The notes: generated by a model from the sequence alone, not told the origin. 64,000 nucleotides of DNA from Armatimonadota bacterium (GCA_026003195.1 BPGU01000001.1:1274835-1338834), one strand, 5' to 3'; counted from the first letter of the stretch, positions 9,006 to 17,905 are shown. Program-made: numbers and translations.

Positions 9006-10541
9006 CTAGTACACCGACTCGTCCACGATACGCCGTCCGTCGTAGGCTGGGCGAATGCGTTGGTGCTTCAGGATGTATTCCGACACAATGTCCAGCCTTT
9101 TCCTGCCCGTATCCTCGTAGGCAATGCCCATCGGCTGCAGGTAACGCTGCGCAAAGTAGCTGTTAGTGGACAGCAGGTACTGGCGGTCGTCCTGCAGCGG
9201 TTGCCCGTTGATGGTGACTTCCACCAGTTCCCCACGCCGGTAACGATAGCGGATGCCCGACACTGCCGGACGAGTTCTCCGTAGCAGTTCCCGCAGCTGC
9301 GCTCCTGTTGCCCGAAACTTCACCATCGTATTGCCGAAGGGCAACGCTTTGGCGAGGTCGTAGCGGGTAATTGGTCCACGCAGGACAGGCGCGCGCACAC
9401 CTCCCATGTTTTCCAAATCGGCTTCCGTGCCCAGCACCTCACGGACGGCATCTGCCACCAGATTGTACTCCGCATCGTCATCGCCGCGGTGGGTGAAATC
9501 GTCCTCCGCCTCTCCGATGACAACGCCGTAATATGCTTTCATCGGCTTCCAGTAGCGGTCAACGACGGCTTTGACCGTCGGGTCATCGGGAATATCCGGG
9601 GAGATGAGGATCAAGTCGCCGCGATAGCTCATGAACGTCCACTTGCCCGTGTTGGGGTCGCGGCGCAAGATAATTTCCAGCCTGCCCAGCTCCCCACCCC
9701 ACTGGAACGCCTGTGCAATCACCGTGCCGTTCTTCTGGAATACGCTGGTGAGATCTCCTGCAGGCACAAAGTCGGGCTTCGCCAACCTTGTATGCGAGTG
9801 CCCGCCCACGATGATGTCAATGCCTGGCACCTCCCGCGCCAGACGCCGATCCACCTCGTAACCCAGATGGGACAGCAGCAGCACCACGTCCGCCTGCCTG
9901 CGCAGCTCTGGCACGAGACGGCGGGCGGTGTCGATAGCGTTCTGTATCTCTATCCCCTCTCGTGTGGCGGGATAGCCGCGCGTGCTCTCGGTGACCAGTC
10001 CTAAAACGGCGATGCGCGCTCCTTCCACCTGCAATATCTCGTAAGGCTTCAGGAGCGGCTGTTTGGTGCTGGCATCCACCACATTGGCGCATACCACCGG
10101 ATATCTCGCCATCTGCACCAGCTTCTGCCACTGGGCACGGGTGTTGTTGAATTCGTGGTTGCCGTGCGTGCCGATGGTATAACCCAGCGCGTTCATCGCC
10201 GCCACGTCCGCCTCACCCCGAAACTCCACCGAGAAGGCGGTTCCATCGCAGAAATCCCCTACATCCACGACCCATGTGGTACCGAAGGCGTTTCGCGATT
10301 GCCGAGCCACCGTGGCACGACGAGCAATACCCCCAATGTCGCGCCGCAAAGCCAGCTGCGCCTCCTGCGTATTGGGGTCGGGTGGGTCAGGATAGTTGAA
10401 AGGCAACAGGTTGCCATGCGTATCGTTGGTGTGCAGGATGGTGAGTTTCCAGTAACGTGGCGGCGCCTCTGGGGACCCAAGAGATGAGACACCCCATGCC
10501 ACCAGCCATGCCATGATGAGCACGCCTTTCAGAAAGCGCAT
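9006..10541 (-). CDS. Secreted 5'-nucleotidase / UDP-sugar hydrolase (UshA family)
   Basis: 511 aa; ATG with AGGAGGAG 7 bp upstream. A signal peptide (FLKGVLIMAWLVAWG) points to export. The N-terminal metallophosphoesterase domain has L-H-T-N-D-T-H-G, VDVGDFCDGT, GTHGNHEFN and IIVGGHSHT, which bind two metals. The C-terminal 5'-nucleotidase domain (about residues 330-500) has ENMGGVRAP and FGNTMVKFRATGAQL. The family releases nucleosides and phosphate from extracellular nucleotides. The glycine box is G-G-V-R rather than the common G-G-G-I-R. It precedes the aminotransferase gene. Confidence 0.92.
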   Translation of the reverse strand: MRFLKGVLIMAWLVAWGVSSLGSPEAPPRYWKLTILHTNDTHGNLLPFNYPDPPDPNTQEAQLALRRDIGGIARRATVARQSRNAFGTTWVVDVGDFCDGTAFSVEFRGEADVAAMNALGYTIGTHGNHEFNNTRAQWQKLVQMARYPVVCANVVDASTKQPLLKPYEILQVEGARIAVLGLVTESTRGYPATREGIEIQNAIDTARRLVPELRRQADVVLLLSHLGYEVDRRLAREVPGIDIIVGGHSHTRLAKPDFVPAGDLTSVFQKNGTVIAQAFQWGGELGRLEIILRRDPNTGKWTFMSYRGDLILISPDIPDDPTVKAVVDRYWKPMKAYYGVVIGEAEDDFTHRGDDDAEYNLVADAVREVLGTEADLENMGGVRAPVLRGPITRYDLAKALPFGNTMVKFRATGAQLRELLRRTRPAVSGIRYRYRRGELVEVTINGQPLQDDRQYLLSTNSYFAQRYLQPMGIAYEDTGRKRLDIVSEYILKHQRIRPAYDGRRIVDESVY

Positions 10542-10563
10542 CGGTTTTTCTCCTCCTGAATCA

Positions 10564-11658
10564 TCAGCCAGCAGGGAACTCCATCAGATGCTTCGGGGCA
10601 CGTGTCAGCACCTCTACTCCATCTTCCGTGACCAGTACATCATCTTCGATACGCACGCCGCCGAAGCCCTCAATATAGATACCCGGTTCCACTGTGAACA
10701 CCATGCCCGGCTGCAGCACAACCTCCGACTTCTGGGCGAATCCCATGCCGTCATGCACACTCAAGCCGATGCTATGTCCCAGCGAATGGGTGAAGTAATC
10801 CCCATAGCCTGCATCGGTGATGACCTGTCGTGCCACAGCATCGATGTCGCAACCTTTGACACCCGGCTGGATGGCTTCGATGGCACGCAGTTGCGCCTCC
10901 AGCACTGCCTGGTAGATGCGCCGTTGCTCCTCCGTTGCCCTGCCGATGACCACCGTGCGGGTGATATCCGAACAGTATCCGTGAACCTCCGCACCGAAGT
11001 CCAGCACCACGAAATCACCTGCTCGGAAGCGACGCTCGGAAGTTTCCGCGTGGGGCATGGCAGAGTTCTCCCCGGAGGCGACGATGCTGTCGAACGCGGG
11101 TCGGCGTGCCCCCTGTCGACGCATATAAAACTCCAGCTCCATCGCCACGTCCATCTCCACTGTTTCCGGTTGCATAAAGAGCTGGATATGCTGGAAAGCG
11201 GCGTCGACGATACCGCACGCCTCGCGGATACAGGCAATCTCCTCGGCGTCTTTGACCAGACGCAGCTCCTCCACCACGCCGTTGGTGAAAACCCACTCCA
11301 CGCCCAGATCGCCGTACTTCTCGCGCCAGCCTTCCAGCGTTTTGACGGTGATATGGCTCGCCTCGAAACCGACTTTGCGCAGCCCGCGCACCTCCAGCTG
11401 GGTCTTCAGGATATCGTCGTCCGGGTTGTCAGGAACAATCACTTCGAAACCGGGCGATTCTTTCTGGGCACGCAGAGTGTATCGTTTGTCAGTAAGCAGC
11501 ACGGTGAAATCCCTGCCGATGAGCAGGGAGCCCGCACTGCCGGTAAAACCGCTCAGGTAACGCACGTTTGGGCGAGAGGTAATGAGGAAAGCATCCACAA
11601 AAGGTTCATCCATTCGGGCTCTCAGGCGTTCTATCCGGTGAGCAAAACGCAGGCTCAT
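10564..11658 (-). CDS. pepQ: Xaa-Pro aminopeptidase (M24 family)
   Basis: 364 aa; ATG overlaps the aroQ stop (ATGA), GGAGGAG upstream. Creatinase/prolidase N-terminal domain (LSGFTGSAG) then the pita-bread catalytic domain. The metal ligands are visible: VLDFGAEVHGYCSDITRT (two Asp), GHSIGLSVHD (His), FTVEPGIYI (Glu) and GVRIEDDVLV (Glu). It removes N-terminal residues preceding proline and is cytoplasmic. PepP and PepQ are hard to separate; length favours the short PepQ/YqhT type that is commonly next to aroQ and efp. Confidence 0.94.
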   Translation of the reverse strand: MSLRFAHRIERLRARMDEPFVDAFLITSRPNVRYLSGFTGSAGSLLIGRDFTVLLTDKRYTLRAQKESPGFEVIVPDNPDDDILKTQLEVRGLRKVGFEASHITVKTLEGWREKYGDLGVEWVFTNGVVEELRLVKDAEEIACIREACGIVDAAFQHIQLFMQPETVEMDVAMELEFYMRRQGARRPAFDSIVASGENSAMPHAETSERRFRAGDFVVLDFGAEVHGYCSDITRTVVIGRATEEQRRIYQAVLEAQLRAIEAIQPGVKGCDIDAVARQVITDAGYGDYFTHSLGHSIGLSVHDGMGFAQKSEVVLQPGMVFTVEPGIYIEGFGGVRIEDDVLVTEDGVEVLTRAPKHLMEFPAG

Positions 11659-12101
11659 CGGCGGCTCTCCTCCAGGATAAACTTCACCGCGTCCAGCGCC
11701 ATGAGGTAGCTCATGACCCCAAAGCCAGCGATGATGCCGTGTGCCACTGGCGCGGTCACTGAGTGCCTCCGAAACTCCTCACGCCCGTAGATATTGGAAA
11801 GATGTACCTCCACTGTTGGCAGACGCACTGCGGTGATGGCGTCCCGAATGGCGATGCTATAGTGGGTGTAAGCACCGGGGTTAATAATCAGCGCGTCCGC
11901 CCATTGGAGCGCCTCGTGGATGGCTTCGATAATCTCTCCTTCGTGATTGGACTGGGTGATGCGTACCTCCAGACTCAGCGACTTTGCCTTGTCCAGGATG
12001 CGCTGGTTAATCTGCTCCAGATTGAGGTGGCCATACACCTCCGTCTCCCGTATCCCCAGCATGTTCAGGTTCGGACCGTGAATGACAGCAACTCGTGGCA
12101 T
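11655..12101 (-). CDS. aroQ: Type II 3-dehydroquinate dehydratase
   Basis: 148 aa, standard for the dodecameric type II enzyme, third step of the shikimate pathway. Motifs: I-H-G-P-N-L-N-M-L-G-I-R-E near the start, flexible loop with Y24-like residue EVYG, SNHEGEIIEAIHEA, INPGAYTHYSIAIRDA, VEVHLSNIYGREEFRRHS and the final GIIAGFGVMSYLMAL. Catalytic Tyr and His are present. It is translationally coupled to pepQ and follows the Trm112-like gene by 10 bp. Confidence 0.97.
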   Translation of the reverse strand: MPRVAVIHGPNLNMLGIRETEVYGHLNLEQINQRILDKAKSLSLEVRITQSNHEGEIIEAIHEALQWADALIINPGAYTHYSIAIRDAITAVRLPTVEVHLSNIYGREEFRRHSVTAPVAHGIIAGFGVMSYLMALDAVKFILEESRR

Positions 12102-12111
12102 TTTGCTCTCC

Positions 12112-12294
12112 TCAGTTCTGCGGATGCTGTTCGTTGTCTTCTTCTACCAGAAGCTCGATGATGCCATCGCGGATGGGATAGCGGCGATGGCATTGATCAC
12201 AAACCAGGCTCTCTTCGCTTTCCTGGCGCAATGGAGGACGATCGTCACACGCCGGGCACGCCAGGATACGCAACAGTTCTTCGCTTAAAGGCAT
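12112..12294 (-). CDS. Trm112/UPF0434 family small zinc-binding-like protein
   Basis: 60 aa. Pattern of the YcaR/Trm112 family: L-L-R-I-L-A-C-P-A-C, then L-V-C-D-Q-C, and P-I-R-D-G-I-I-E-L-L. Both CxxC pairs are present, so zinc binding is likely. In eukaryotes and archaea Trm112 activates methyltransferases; the bacterial role is less clear. It is first in a pepQ-aroQ transcript from the promoter at 12330-12358. Confidence 0.88.
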   Translation of the reverse strand: MPLSEELLRILACPACDDRPPLRQESEESLVCDQCHRRYPIRDGIIELLVEEDNEQHPQN

Positions 12295-12329
12295 CGCCTT
12301 CAGCCTCCTGCTTCAAGGTCATCGGTGCT

Positions 12330-12358
12330 ATTTTAGCACATTTACGGGGGAAATCCAA
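12330..12358 (-). promoter_or_regulatory. Sigma70-type promoter for Trm112-aroQ-pepQ
   Basis: Read on the minus strand: TTGGAT (12358-12353), a 17-bp spacer, then TAAAAT (12335-12330). It drives away from guaA and is divergent from the promoter at 12381. The expected transcript start lies about 30 bp before the Trm112-like ATG. Confidence 0.65.
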
Positions 12359-12380
12359 CCAGGCGGATGGCGAAGAACCT

Positions 12381-12409
12381 TTGATTTTTCCGGCAGGTTG
12401 AGATATATT
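12381..12409 (+). promoter_or_regulatory. Sigma70-type promoter for guaA
   Basis: TTGATT (12381-12386), 17-bp spacer, TATATT (12404-12409). The expected start near 12416 would give a leader of about 110 nt that contains the whole inverted 9-bp-unit array at 12436-12505. Confidence 0.7.
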
Positions 12410-12435
12410 GTAGTACAAGCACACTGCAAAAACGA

Positions 12436-12505
12436 ACCGCTGAGCACGCAAAGGGCGCGGAGATTTCATCTATGGTGGCTCTGCGTACTCTGCGGTCTCT
12501 GCGGT
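12436..12505 (+). repeat. Inverted array of 9-bp units in the guaA leader
   Basis: Left arm: three 9-mers ACCGCTGAG, CACGCAAAG, GGCGCGGAG (12436-12462). Right arm: CTCTGCGTA, CTCTGCGGT, CTCTGCGGT (12479-12505), whose complement is three units of the form NNCGCAGAG. The arms pair imperfectly over 27 bp around a 16-nt loop. This resembles the widespread CGCAGAG-type palindromic intergenic elements seen in many bacterial genomes. It lies between the guaA promoter and its ribosome binding site, so it is probably transcribed. Confidence 0.75.
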
Positions 12506-12527
12506 GAAACGCTTTCTGAGGAGCCGT

Positions 12528-14081
12528 ATGCCGCAACCACCGAATACCGAAACCGTTCTGGTGATGGACTTTGGAGCGCAGTACACGCAGCTGATCGCGA
12601 GGCGCATTCGCGAGTGCCACGTGTTCTGTGAGATTATCCCCGCCGATACACCCGCCGAGCAGATCGCCCGCCGACAGCCCAAAGGCATCGTGCTCTCGGG
12701 AGGACCTGCCAGCGTGTATGAACCCCATGCCCCCCGTGCGGACATGGGCATCTATCGGCTGGGCATCCCGATACTGGGCATCTGCTACGGACACCAGCTG
12801 ATGAGCTACCAGCTGGGCGGTGTGGTGGAGCCTTCCGAAAGGCGCGAATACGGACGCACTGAACTGACCGTGCTGGAACCCGAGGACCCCCTTTTCGCCG
12901 GGTTCGACACACACCTGACCTGCTGGATGAGCCACGGCGACAAAGTGCTGCAACCACCGCCCGGCTTTCGCATCACCGCTGTGACCGAATCCACTCCCGT
13001 CGCGGCGATGGCGGACCCGGCGCGTCGCTTCTACGGTGTGCAGTTCCATCCCGAGGTACACCACACCCCCTTCGGCAAGCAGCTGATAGACCACTTTCTG
13101 AAGCGGGTGTGCGGTTGTACCGGTGACTGGACGGCGGGCAACTTCGTAGAGCAGGCGTCGGAGGAGATACGCCAGCAGGTAGGCGACGGGCACGTGCTGG
13201 TAGCGGTGAGCGGCGGCGTGGACTCGATGACCGTGGCTGCGCTGGTGTACCTCGCCATCGGCGGTGAGAGACTAACCTGCGTGTTCGTGGACCACGGCTT
13301 GCTGCGGGCGGGTGAGGCGGAACAGGTGCGCGAAACCTTTTCGCGCCTCTTTCCCGTACACCTCGTGTATGTAGATGCCCGCGAACGGTTTCTGGAGCGG
13401 CTCAAAGGTGTGGAAGACCCTGAACAGAAACGCAAAATCATCGGCGAGACCTTCATTCGCGTCTTCGAGGAACATGCGGACGAACTGCGCGGGTGTGAAT
13501 ACCTCGCACAGGGCACGCTGTACCCCGACGTGATTGAAAGCGGAGCGACCAAACACTCCGCTACCATTAAAACGCACCACAACGTGGGCGGCTTGCCCCC
13601 GGACATGCGCTTGAAGGTGATTGAGCCGTTGCGTTACCTGTTTAAAGATGAGGTGCGTGCCGTCGCGGCGGAGCTGGGCTTGTCTGAGGAAGTCGTCTGG
13701 CGACAGCCCTTCCCGGGACCGGGGCTGGCGGTGCGCATCGCCGGAGAAGTCACTCCAGAGCGGCTGGAAATGGTGCGTGCGGCGGACAAAATCGTGCTGG
13801 AGGAAATCTGGCGGGCAGGGCTGATGCGCGAGATATGGCAGTCGTTCGCAGTGTTGCCTGCGGTGCGCAGCGTGGGCGTGATGGGCGACCAGCGCACCTA
13901 CGCTCACCCCATCGTGGTGCGGGCAGTGGTCAGCGAGGACGCTATGACCGCCGACTGGGCACGACTGCCCTATGAGGTGCTGGAACGCATCAGCAATCGC
14001 ATCGTGGGCGAGGTGCCCGGCATCAACCGCGTGCTGTACGACATCACCAGCAAGCCCCCCGCAACCATCGAGTGGGAATAG
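12528..14081 (+). CDS. guaA: GMP synthase (glutamine-hydrolysing)
   Basis: 517 aa from ATG 12528, chosen for GAGGAG 5 bp upstream; an in-frame GTG at 12504 lies inside the repeat. Converts XMP to GMP with ATP and glutamine. N-terminal class I amidotransferase: [18 protein letters not shown] with catalytic Cys, and F-H-P-E-V for the His/Glu. ATP-pyrophosphatase domain: [15 protein letters not shown]-loop. C-terminal dimerisation domain ends [17 protein letters not shown], the diagnostic end of GuaA. The transcript begins with a long structured leader. Confidence 0.98.
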   Translation: MPQPPNTETVLVMDFGAQYTQLIARRIRECHVFCEIIPADTPAEQIARRQPKGIVLSGGPASVYEPHAPRADMGIYRLGIPILGICYGHQLMSYQLGGVVEPSERREYGRTELTVLEPEDPLFAGFDTHLTCWMSHGDKVLQPPPGFRITAVTESTPVAAMADPARRFYGVQFHPEVHHTPFGKQLIDHFLKRVCGCTGDWTAGNFVEQASEEIRQQVGDGHVLVAVSGGVDSMTVAALVYLAIGGERLTCVFVDHGLLRAGEAEQVRETFSRLFPVHLVYVDARERFLERLKGVEDPEQKRKIIGETFIRVFEEHADELRGCEYLAQGTLYPDVIESGATKHSATIKTHHNVGGLPPDMRLKVIEPLRYLFKDEVRAVAAELGLSEEVVWRQPFPGPGLAVRIAGEVTPERLEMVRAADKIVLEEIWRAGLMREIWQSFAVLPAVRSVGVMGDQRTYAHPIVVRAVVSEDAMTADWARLPYEVLERISNRIVGEVPGINRVLYDITSKPPATIEWE

Positions 14082-14082
14082 G

Positions 14083-14111
14083 TGGAAAACTGCGTGAAAA
14101 TGTGCCATAAT
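14083..14111 (+). promoter_or_regulatory. Possible promoter for hpt
   Basis: TGGAAA (14083-14088), 17-bp spacer, CATAAT (14106-14111), just after the guaA stop. Four of six and five of six matches to consensus. Placed about 45 bp before the hpt ATG; readthrough from guaA is also possible. Confidence 0.45.
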
Positions 14112-14155
14112 ACCACTAACTACCTCTTCCGAGGGTATCTCGCGGGGGGACAGCG

Positions 14156-14698
14156 ATGATTACCGTAGCATCCACCATTAAGCCGCTCATCACCGAAGAA
14201 CAGATCGCAGAGCGTGTGGCACAACTGGGCAGGCAAATCCGGCAGGACTATGGCGACAAGAATATCCTGCTGGTCGGAGTGCTGAAGGGAGCGGCGGTGT
14301 TTCTCTCCGACCTGCTGCGTGCCATTGACGGCGAGGTAGATTACGATTTCGTCGCCATCTCCAGCTATGGCAACGGCACAAAATCGTCAGGTGTGGTGCG
14401 CATCCTGAAAGACCTGGATGAAAGCCCCATCGGACGGCATGTGCTGATTGTGGAAGATATCGTGGACAGCGGGCTGACGCTGGAGTTCCTTCTGGAAAAC
14501 ATGAGGATGCACCGCACCGCCAGCGTGAAGGTTTGCGCTCTGCTGGACAAGGTGGCACGACGTGTAGTGAATGTGCCCCTTGACTATCGGGGGTTCGAGG
14601 TGCCCGACGTGTTTGTGGTCGGTTATGGTATGGACTACGCGGGACTCTACCGGAATCTGCCCTACATCGGCGTGCTGCAGGAGGAGCCCACCGAGTAA
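14156..14698 (+). CDS. hpt: Hypoxanthine(-guanine) phosphoribosyltransferase
   Basis: 180 aa. Salvages hypoxanthine/guanine with PRPP. The PRPP-binding loop is V-L-I-V-E-D-I-V-D-S-G-L-T-L, the N-terminal part has LLVGVLKGAAVFLSDLLRAI and the hood-side motif FVAISSYGNGTKSSGVVRI. The C-terminal V-V-G-Y-G-M-D-Y-A-G-L-Y-R-N-L-P is characteristic of the bacterial Hpt family. It follows guaA, giving a purine pair. Confidence 0.97.
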   Translation: MITVASTIKPLITEEQIAERVAQLGRQIRQDYGDKNILLVGVLKGAAVFLSDLLRAIDGEVDYDFVAISSYGNGTKSSGVVRILKDLDESPIGRHVLIVEDIVDSGLTLEFLLENMRMHRTASVKVCALLDKVARRVVNVPLDYRGFEVPDVFVVGYGMDYAGLYRNLPYIGVLQEEPTE

Positions 14699-14735
14699 TC
14701 ATACAAAAAACTCGTGAAGAAGCAGGCAAGAGGGG

Positions 14736-14764
14736 TAGACTTCACACGAAAAATAGGCTATAAT
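14736..14764 (+). promoter_or_regulatory. Promoter for rho
   Basis: TAGACT (14736-14741), 17-bp spacer, TATAAT (14759-14764). The perfect -10 box makes this a good candidate. The transcript would have a leader of about 225 nt before the rho ATG at 14997. Confidence 0.6.
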
Positions 14765-14770
14765 GAGGTG

Positions 14771-14996
14771 TGGGATAGTTCCTGTGTCTTCCCTCGTCAT
14801 CGCCAGTGAAGATGAAACAATCAGAGGTTTTTCCAGATTCCCAAAACACGGGCGTCCGACCTGTACGGAGAGCACAGGAGCTTTGCTGAATTGCAGGTGA
14901 TAGCCATCGGACCTCGCAAAATATTCCGACCTCGCAAACACGCACTGTTCGAGCAGTGCACAATGCATATCCACAGGTTGAAAGGTGAAGACCGGC
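14771..14996 (+). other. Long rho leader with 11-bp direct repeat
   Basis: About 225 nt of non-coding sequence between the rho promoter and rho. It contains GACCTCGCAAA twice (14910-14920 and 14928-14938), 18 bp apart. In many bacteria rho is autoregulated by termination in its leader, so a Rho-loading function here is possible but unproven. I see no intrinsic terminator hairpin and no ORF with a ribosome binding site. Confidence 0.4.
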
Positions 14997-16268
14997 ATGG
15001 AAACGATTGACCTCGCGGAGTTTGACCGCAAGTCGCTGGAAGAACTGCACACCATCGCCCGCGACAGAGGCTTGGAAGTGGAAGAGAATATCCGCAAGCA
15101 GGAGCTCATCCAGCGCATCCTGCAGGCGCATACCGACTCGAACGGGCAGATCATGGCGGAGGGTGTGCTGGAAATCCTGCCCGACGGATGGGGGTTCCTG
15201 AGGCGGGATATCAACTTCGCCGCCGACGGCAGCGGCGACATCTACGTCTCGCAAACCCAGATTAAGCGGTTCGGACTGAAGACAGGCGATACGGTGATGG
15301 GGGTCGTGCGCCCACCCAAAGAGAACGAGAAGTACTATGGCTTGCTCCGGGTGGAGATGGTCAACGGCATGGACCCCGAATACGCCCGTCACCGCACGCA
15401 TTTTGACGACCTCACCCCCATCTACCCCGTCGAGCGCATTCGGATGGAGACCGAAAGCAAGAACATCTCCGCCCGACTCATCGACCTGATTGCGCCTATC
15501 GGCAAGGGGCAGCGCGGGCTGATTGTGTCGCCGCCGAAGGCAGGCAAAACCACTCTGCTGAAGACTATCGCCAACAGCATCACCACCAACCATCCTGAAA
15601 TCGTGCTGCTGGTGTTGCTGGTGGACGAGCGTCCCGAAGAGGTGACCGACATCCGCCGCTCGGTGAAGGGGCGCGTGGTGAGTTCCACCTTTGACGAGAT
15701 GCCCGAAAACCACATGCGCGTCGCGGACATGGTGCTGGAGATGGCAAAGCGGCTGGTGGAGGCGCGGCGCGACGTGGTGATCCTGCTGGACAGCCTCACC
15801 CGCCTGTCGCGCGCCTCCAACCTCACCGTTAACCCCAGCGGGCGTACGCTATCCGGTGGCCTGGACCCATCCGCTCTGTATCGCCCGAAGCGGTTTTTCG
15901 GAGCGGCGCGCAACATCGAAGAGGGTGGAAGCCTCACCGTGTTGGCGACCGCGCTGGTGGATACCGGCAGCCGCATGGACGACGTCATCTTTGAAGAGTT
16001 CAAGGGAACCGGCAACATGGAACTGGTGCTGGATCGCGGACTGGCAGAGCGACGTATCTTCCCCGCCATCGATATCAACCGCTCCGGCACGCGCCATGAG
16101 GAACTGCTCTTCAGCGAAGAGGAGCTGCGCCGCGTGTGGAAGCTGCGACGGATGCTGGCGTCTATGGAACCCATGCAAGCCATCGAGCAGCTTATCGGTC
16201 TGCTTGCCCATACCAGCTCGAACGAGGAGTTCCTGCGGGTGGTGGAGAATATTAAGGATACAGACTAA
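14997..16268 (+). CDS. rho: Transcription termination factor Rho
   Basis: 423 aa from ATG 14997 (AGGTGA about 9 bp upstream; GTG 14985 is an alternative). Hexameric RNA-dependent ATPase that ends transcription. N-terminal Rho-N helical domain (LEELHTIARDRGLEVE), cold-shock-like RNA-binding domain (GVLEILPDGWGFLR), Walker A P-P-K-A-G-K-T-T-L-L near residue 182, Walker B VILLDSLTRLSRA, and the R-loop/Q-loop region ALYRPKRFFGAARNIEEGGSL written here only in part. No lineage-specific N-terminal insertion, so it is the short standard form. Confidence 0.97.
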   Translation: METIDLAEFDRKSLEELHTIARDRGLEVEENIRKQELIQRILQAHTDSNGQIMAEGVLEILPDGWGFLRRDINFAADGSGDIYVSQTQIKRFGLKTGDTVMGVVRPPKENEKYYGLLRVEMVNGMDPEYARHRTHFDDLTPIYPVERIRMETESKNISARLIDLIAPIGKGQRGLIVSPPKAGKTTLLKTIANSITTNHPEIVLLVLLVDERPEEVTDIRRSVKGRVVSSTFDEMPENHMRVADMVLEMAKRLVEARRDVVILLDSLTRLSRASNLTVNPSGRTLSGGLDPSALYRPKRFFGAARNIEEGGSLTVLATALVDTGSRMDDVIFEEFKGTGNMELVLDRGLAERRIFPAIDINRSGTRHEELLFSEEELRRVWKLRRMLASMEPMQAIEQLIGLLAHTSSNEEFLRVVENIKDTD

Positions 16269-16298
16269 GGACACGCGGACTGCTGAGGGGGGATTAGC

Positions 16299-16805
16299 AT
16301 GAGCGAACGTTTCCGCGACATGTTCGACGACTGGCAAGATGACGAGGGTCCGCCAGATGAGTTCGACGAGCTCGACCGCATCGAGCCGCGCCGCCTGGAC
16401 GAAAAAGAGGTGCGCGTGGTCGGCGTATACCAGCATGAAGAACAGGGCATACCCCCTCAATTCTTTGTCTTGCTGCAGGACAACCGCGGACGCCGCGTGC
16501 CGATATGGATTGGTAAATACGAGGCTCTGTCCATCTCGATGGCGCTGGAAGGCGACGTGCCCGACCGCCCCATGACGCACGACCTGCTCAAAAACGTGAT
16601 CGAACGTCTGGGCGGCACGGTGGAACGCATCATCGTGGACGACCTGTGGCAGAGCACCTTCTACGCCAAGATTACCATCGTACACAACGGGGAGAGCATG
16701 GAGATCGACTCGCGCCCCAGCGACGCCATCGCGCTGGCGCTGCGCACCCGCTCGCCTATTTACGTGGCAGAACCGGTGTTCGAATCGATAGCGGATGCGA
16801 TGTGA
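16299..16805 (+). CDS. Bifunctional nuclease family protein (DUF151)
   Basis: 168 aa, ATG after GGGGGATTAGC. The DUF151/BFN domain occupies about residues 30-150: V-V-L-L-like F-F-V-L-L-Q-D-N-R-G-R-R-V-P-I-W-I-G, then RPMTHDLLKNVIERLGG and S-R-P-S-D-A-I-A-L-A-L-R. The plant homologue has RNase and DNase activity, and the archaeal/bacterial members are poorly characterised. The N-terminal 25 residues are highly acidic (DMFDDWQDDEG). It is 30 bp after rho on the same strand. Confidence 0.9.
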   Translation: MSERFRDMFDDWQDDEGPPDEFDELDRIEPRRLDEKEVRVVGVYQHEEQGIPPQFFVLLQDNRGRRVPIWIGKYEALSISMALEGDVPDRPMTHDLLKNVIERLGGTVERIIVDDLWQSTFYAKITIVHNGESMEIDSRPSDAIALALRTRSPIYVAEPVFESIADAM

Positions 16806-16824
16806 GCGACGTGTCTGCATCGGA

Positions 16825-17775
16825 TCAGGGCAAGGGGATGGAAAACTGCTTCGCAGCTTGCGGCGTGTTGTAAAACAGATGTCCAATACACAGAGGCATA
16901 GCCTCCTGCGGTTTGCGGCTTAATAAGTACAGCAACGCCTGTCGCTTGTGATTCGCGCTGTGACAGTTCCACTCCGGCTGTGCCTGCTCTATGGTATCAT
17001 ACAATCGGCACCACCGCTGCAACACCGCCGTTTCGCCGATACCCAGCAACGTCGCAATCTGCTCGTCCGACATCTCCATCAGCCACGCCAGCTGTGCCAG
17101 AATCAACTGCGAGCGACGCAGATGCACTACGGGGCGGTGATAGTAAAAAAACAGGTCATATAAAAAGGTCACGCGCCGTTGCAGCGTCGCCAGTGTCTCG
17201 CGGTCGGCGCCCACCACGTACGGCTGTATCCATTGGCTGCGTGGAGGGAAATCGGCAGGCTCGCGCCATAGGGTACAACCCATGTCCAGATAGCTTTGGG
17301 CTTCAGCCTTGCCATAGACCTCTTTGGTGAAAGACCGGAGATGCAAACCCCGATGCAGACGCAGAAAGCTGTGCAACAGCATCCGGTGTACCTCACTGTC
17401 CAGGCTCTTCACCTCCTCCCCCTGCCACCCGTAAAAGCCGACGAGGTGCACGCCCTCTCCGCGGTGGGCACGCAGCACCTCCTGTGCATCCATCACCGCA
17501 CGCTCGGAGAGCAAACAAGCGGCAAGATGCCTTTCGCCCTCCCGTGCCAGCTCCACTGCCCAGTCCCTCACCGCAACGGTCAGCCCGAACGCCACAATGC
17601 TCTCCGTCTCCAGCTCCTCAATGACGACAGAGGTAGCGCTCCCCTGCTGTAGCCATAGCCTCCACAGAACCGTCCTCTGCCGACTCTCCTCAAGAGACAG
17701 GAGGGGTGCGTCCCGGCTAAGCGTGGCACATTGCGCCACGTCCTCTGGCGTGGTGAAACGCACACGGTACCTCAT
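16825..17775 (-). CDS. Unknown protein: GNAT-like N-terminus and HTH-like C-terminal half
   Basis: 316 aa from ATG at 17775, chosen for GAGGAGG about 9 bp upstream; the in-frame TTG nine bases earlier abuts that site. The start YRVRFTTPEDVAQCATL resembles GNAT acetyltransferases, but I cannot find a clear R/QxxGxG/A acetyl-CoA loop. Around residues 238-255 the segment M-S-D-E-Q-I-A-T-L-L-G-I-G-E-T-A-V looks like a helix-turn-helix of the sigma-region-4/LuxR style. A pair of Trp/Tyr-rich stretches lies between. A TATAAT box at 17816-17811 precedes it. I do not recognise the family and give no function. Confidence 0.7.
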   Translation of the reverse strand: MRYRVRFTTPEDVAQCATLSRDAPLLSLEESRQRTVLWRLWLQQGSATSVVIEELETESIVAFGLTVAVRDWAVELAREGERHLAACLLSERAVMDAQEVLRAHRGEGVHLVGFYGWQGEEVKSLDSEVHRMLLHSFLRLHRGLHLRSFTKEVYGKAEAQSYLDMGCTLWREPADFPPRSQWIQPYVVGADRETLATLQRRVTFLYDLFFYYHRPVVHLRRSQLILAQLAWLMEMSDEQIATLLGIGETAVLQRWCRLYDTIEQAQPEWNCHSANHKRQALLYLLSRKPQEAMPLCIGHLFYNTPQAAKQFSIPLP

Positions 17776-17905
17776 CCCGAACAACCTCCTCGTGCAAAGG
17801 CAGTATCATCATTATACTCTTCCGCTCCATTCTCCTGCCGACGACACAATGTAAAAAGAGTTTGTAAAGTGCGAATCCCGATTCGTAATTTCACGTCGCT
17901 CTGCC

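Noticed and set aside
10513..11709. Plus-strand open frame opposite pepQ
   Set aside because: Shadow frame; pepQ has all five metal ligands and a coupled start.
14968..14978. TATCCACA sequence resembling a DnaA box before rho
   Set aside because: A single near-match, no cluster and no dnaA/dnaN context; chance occurrence likely.
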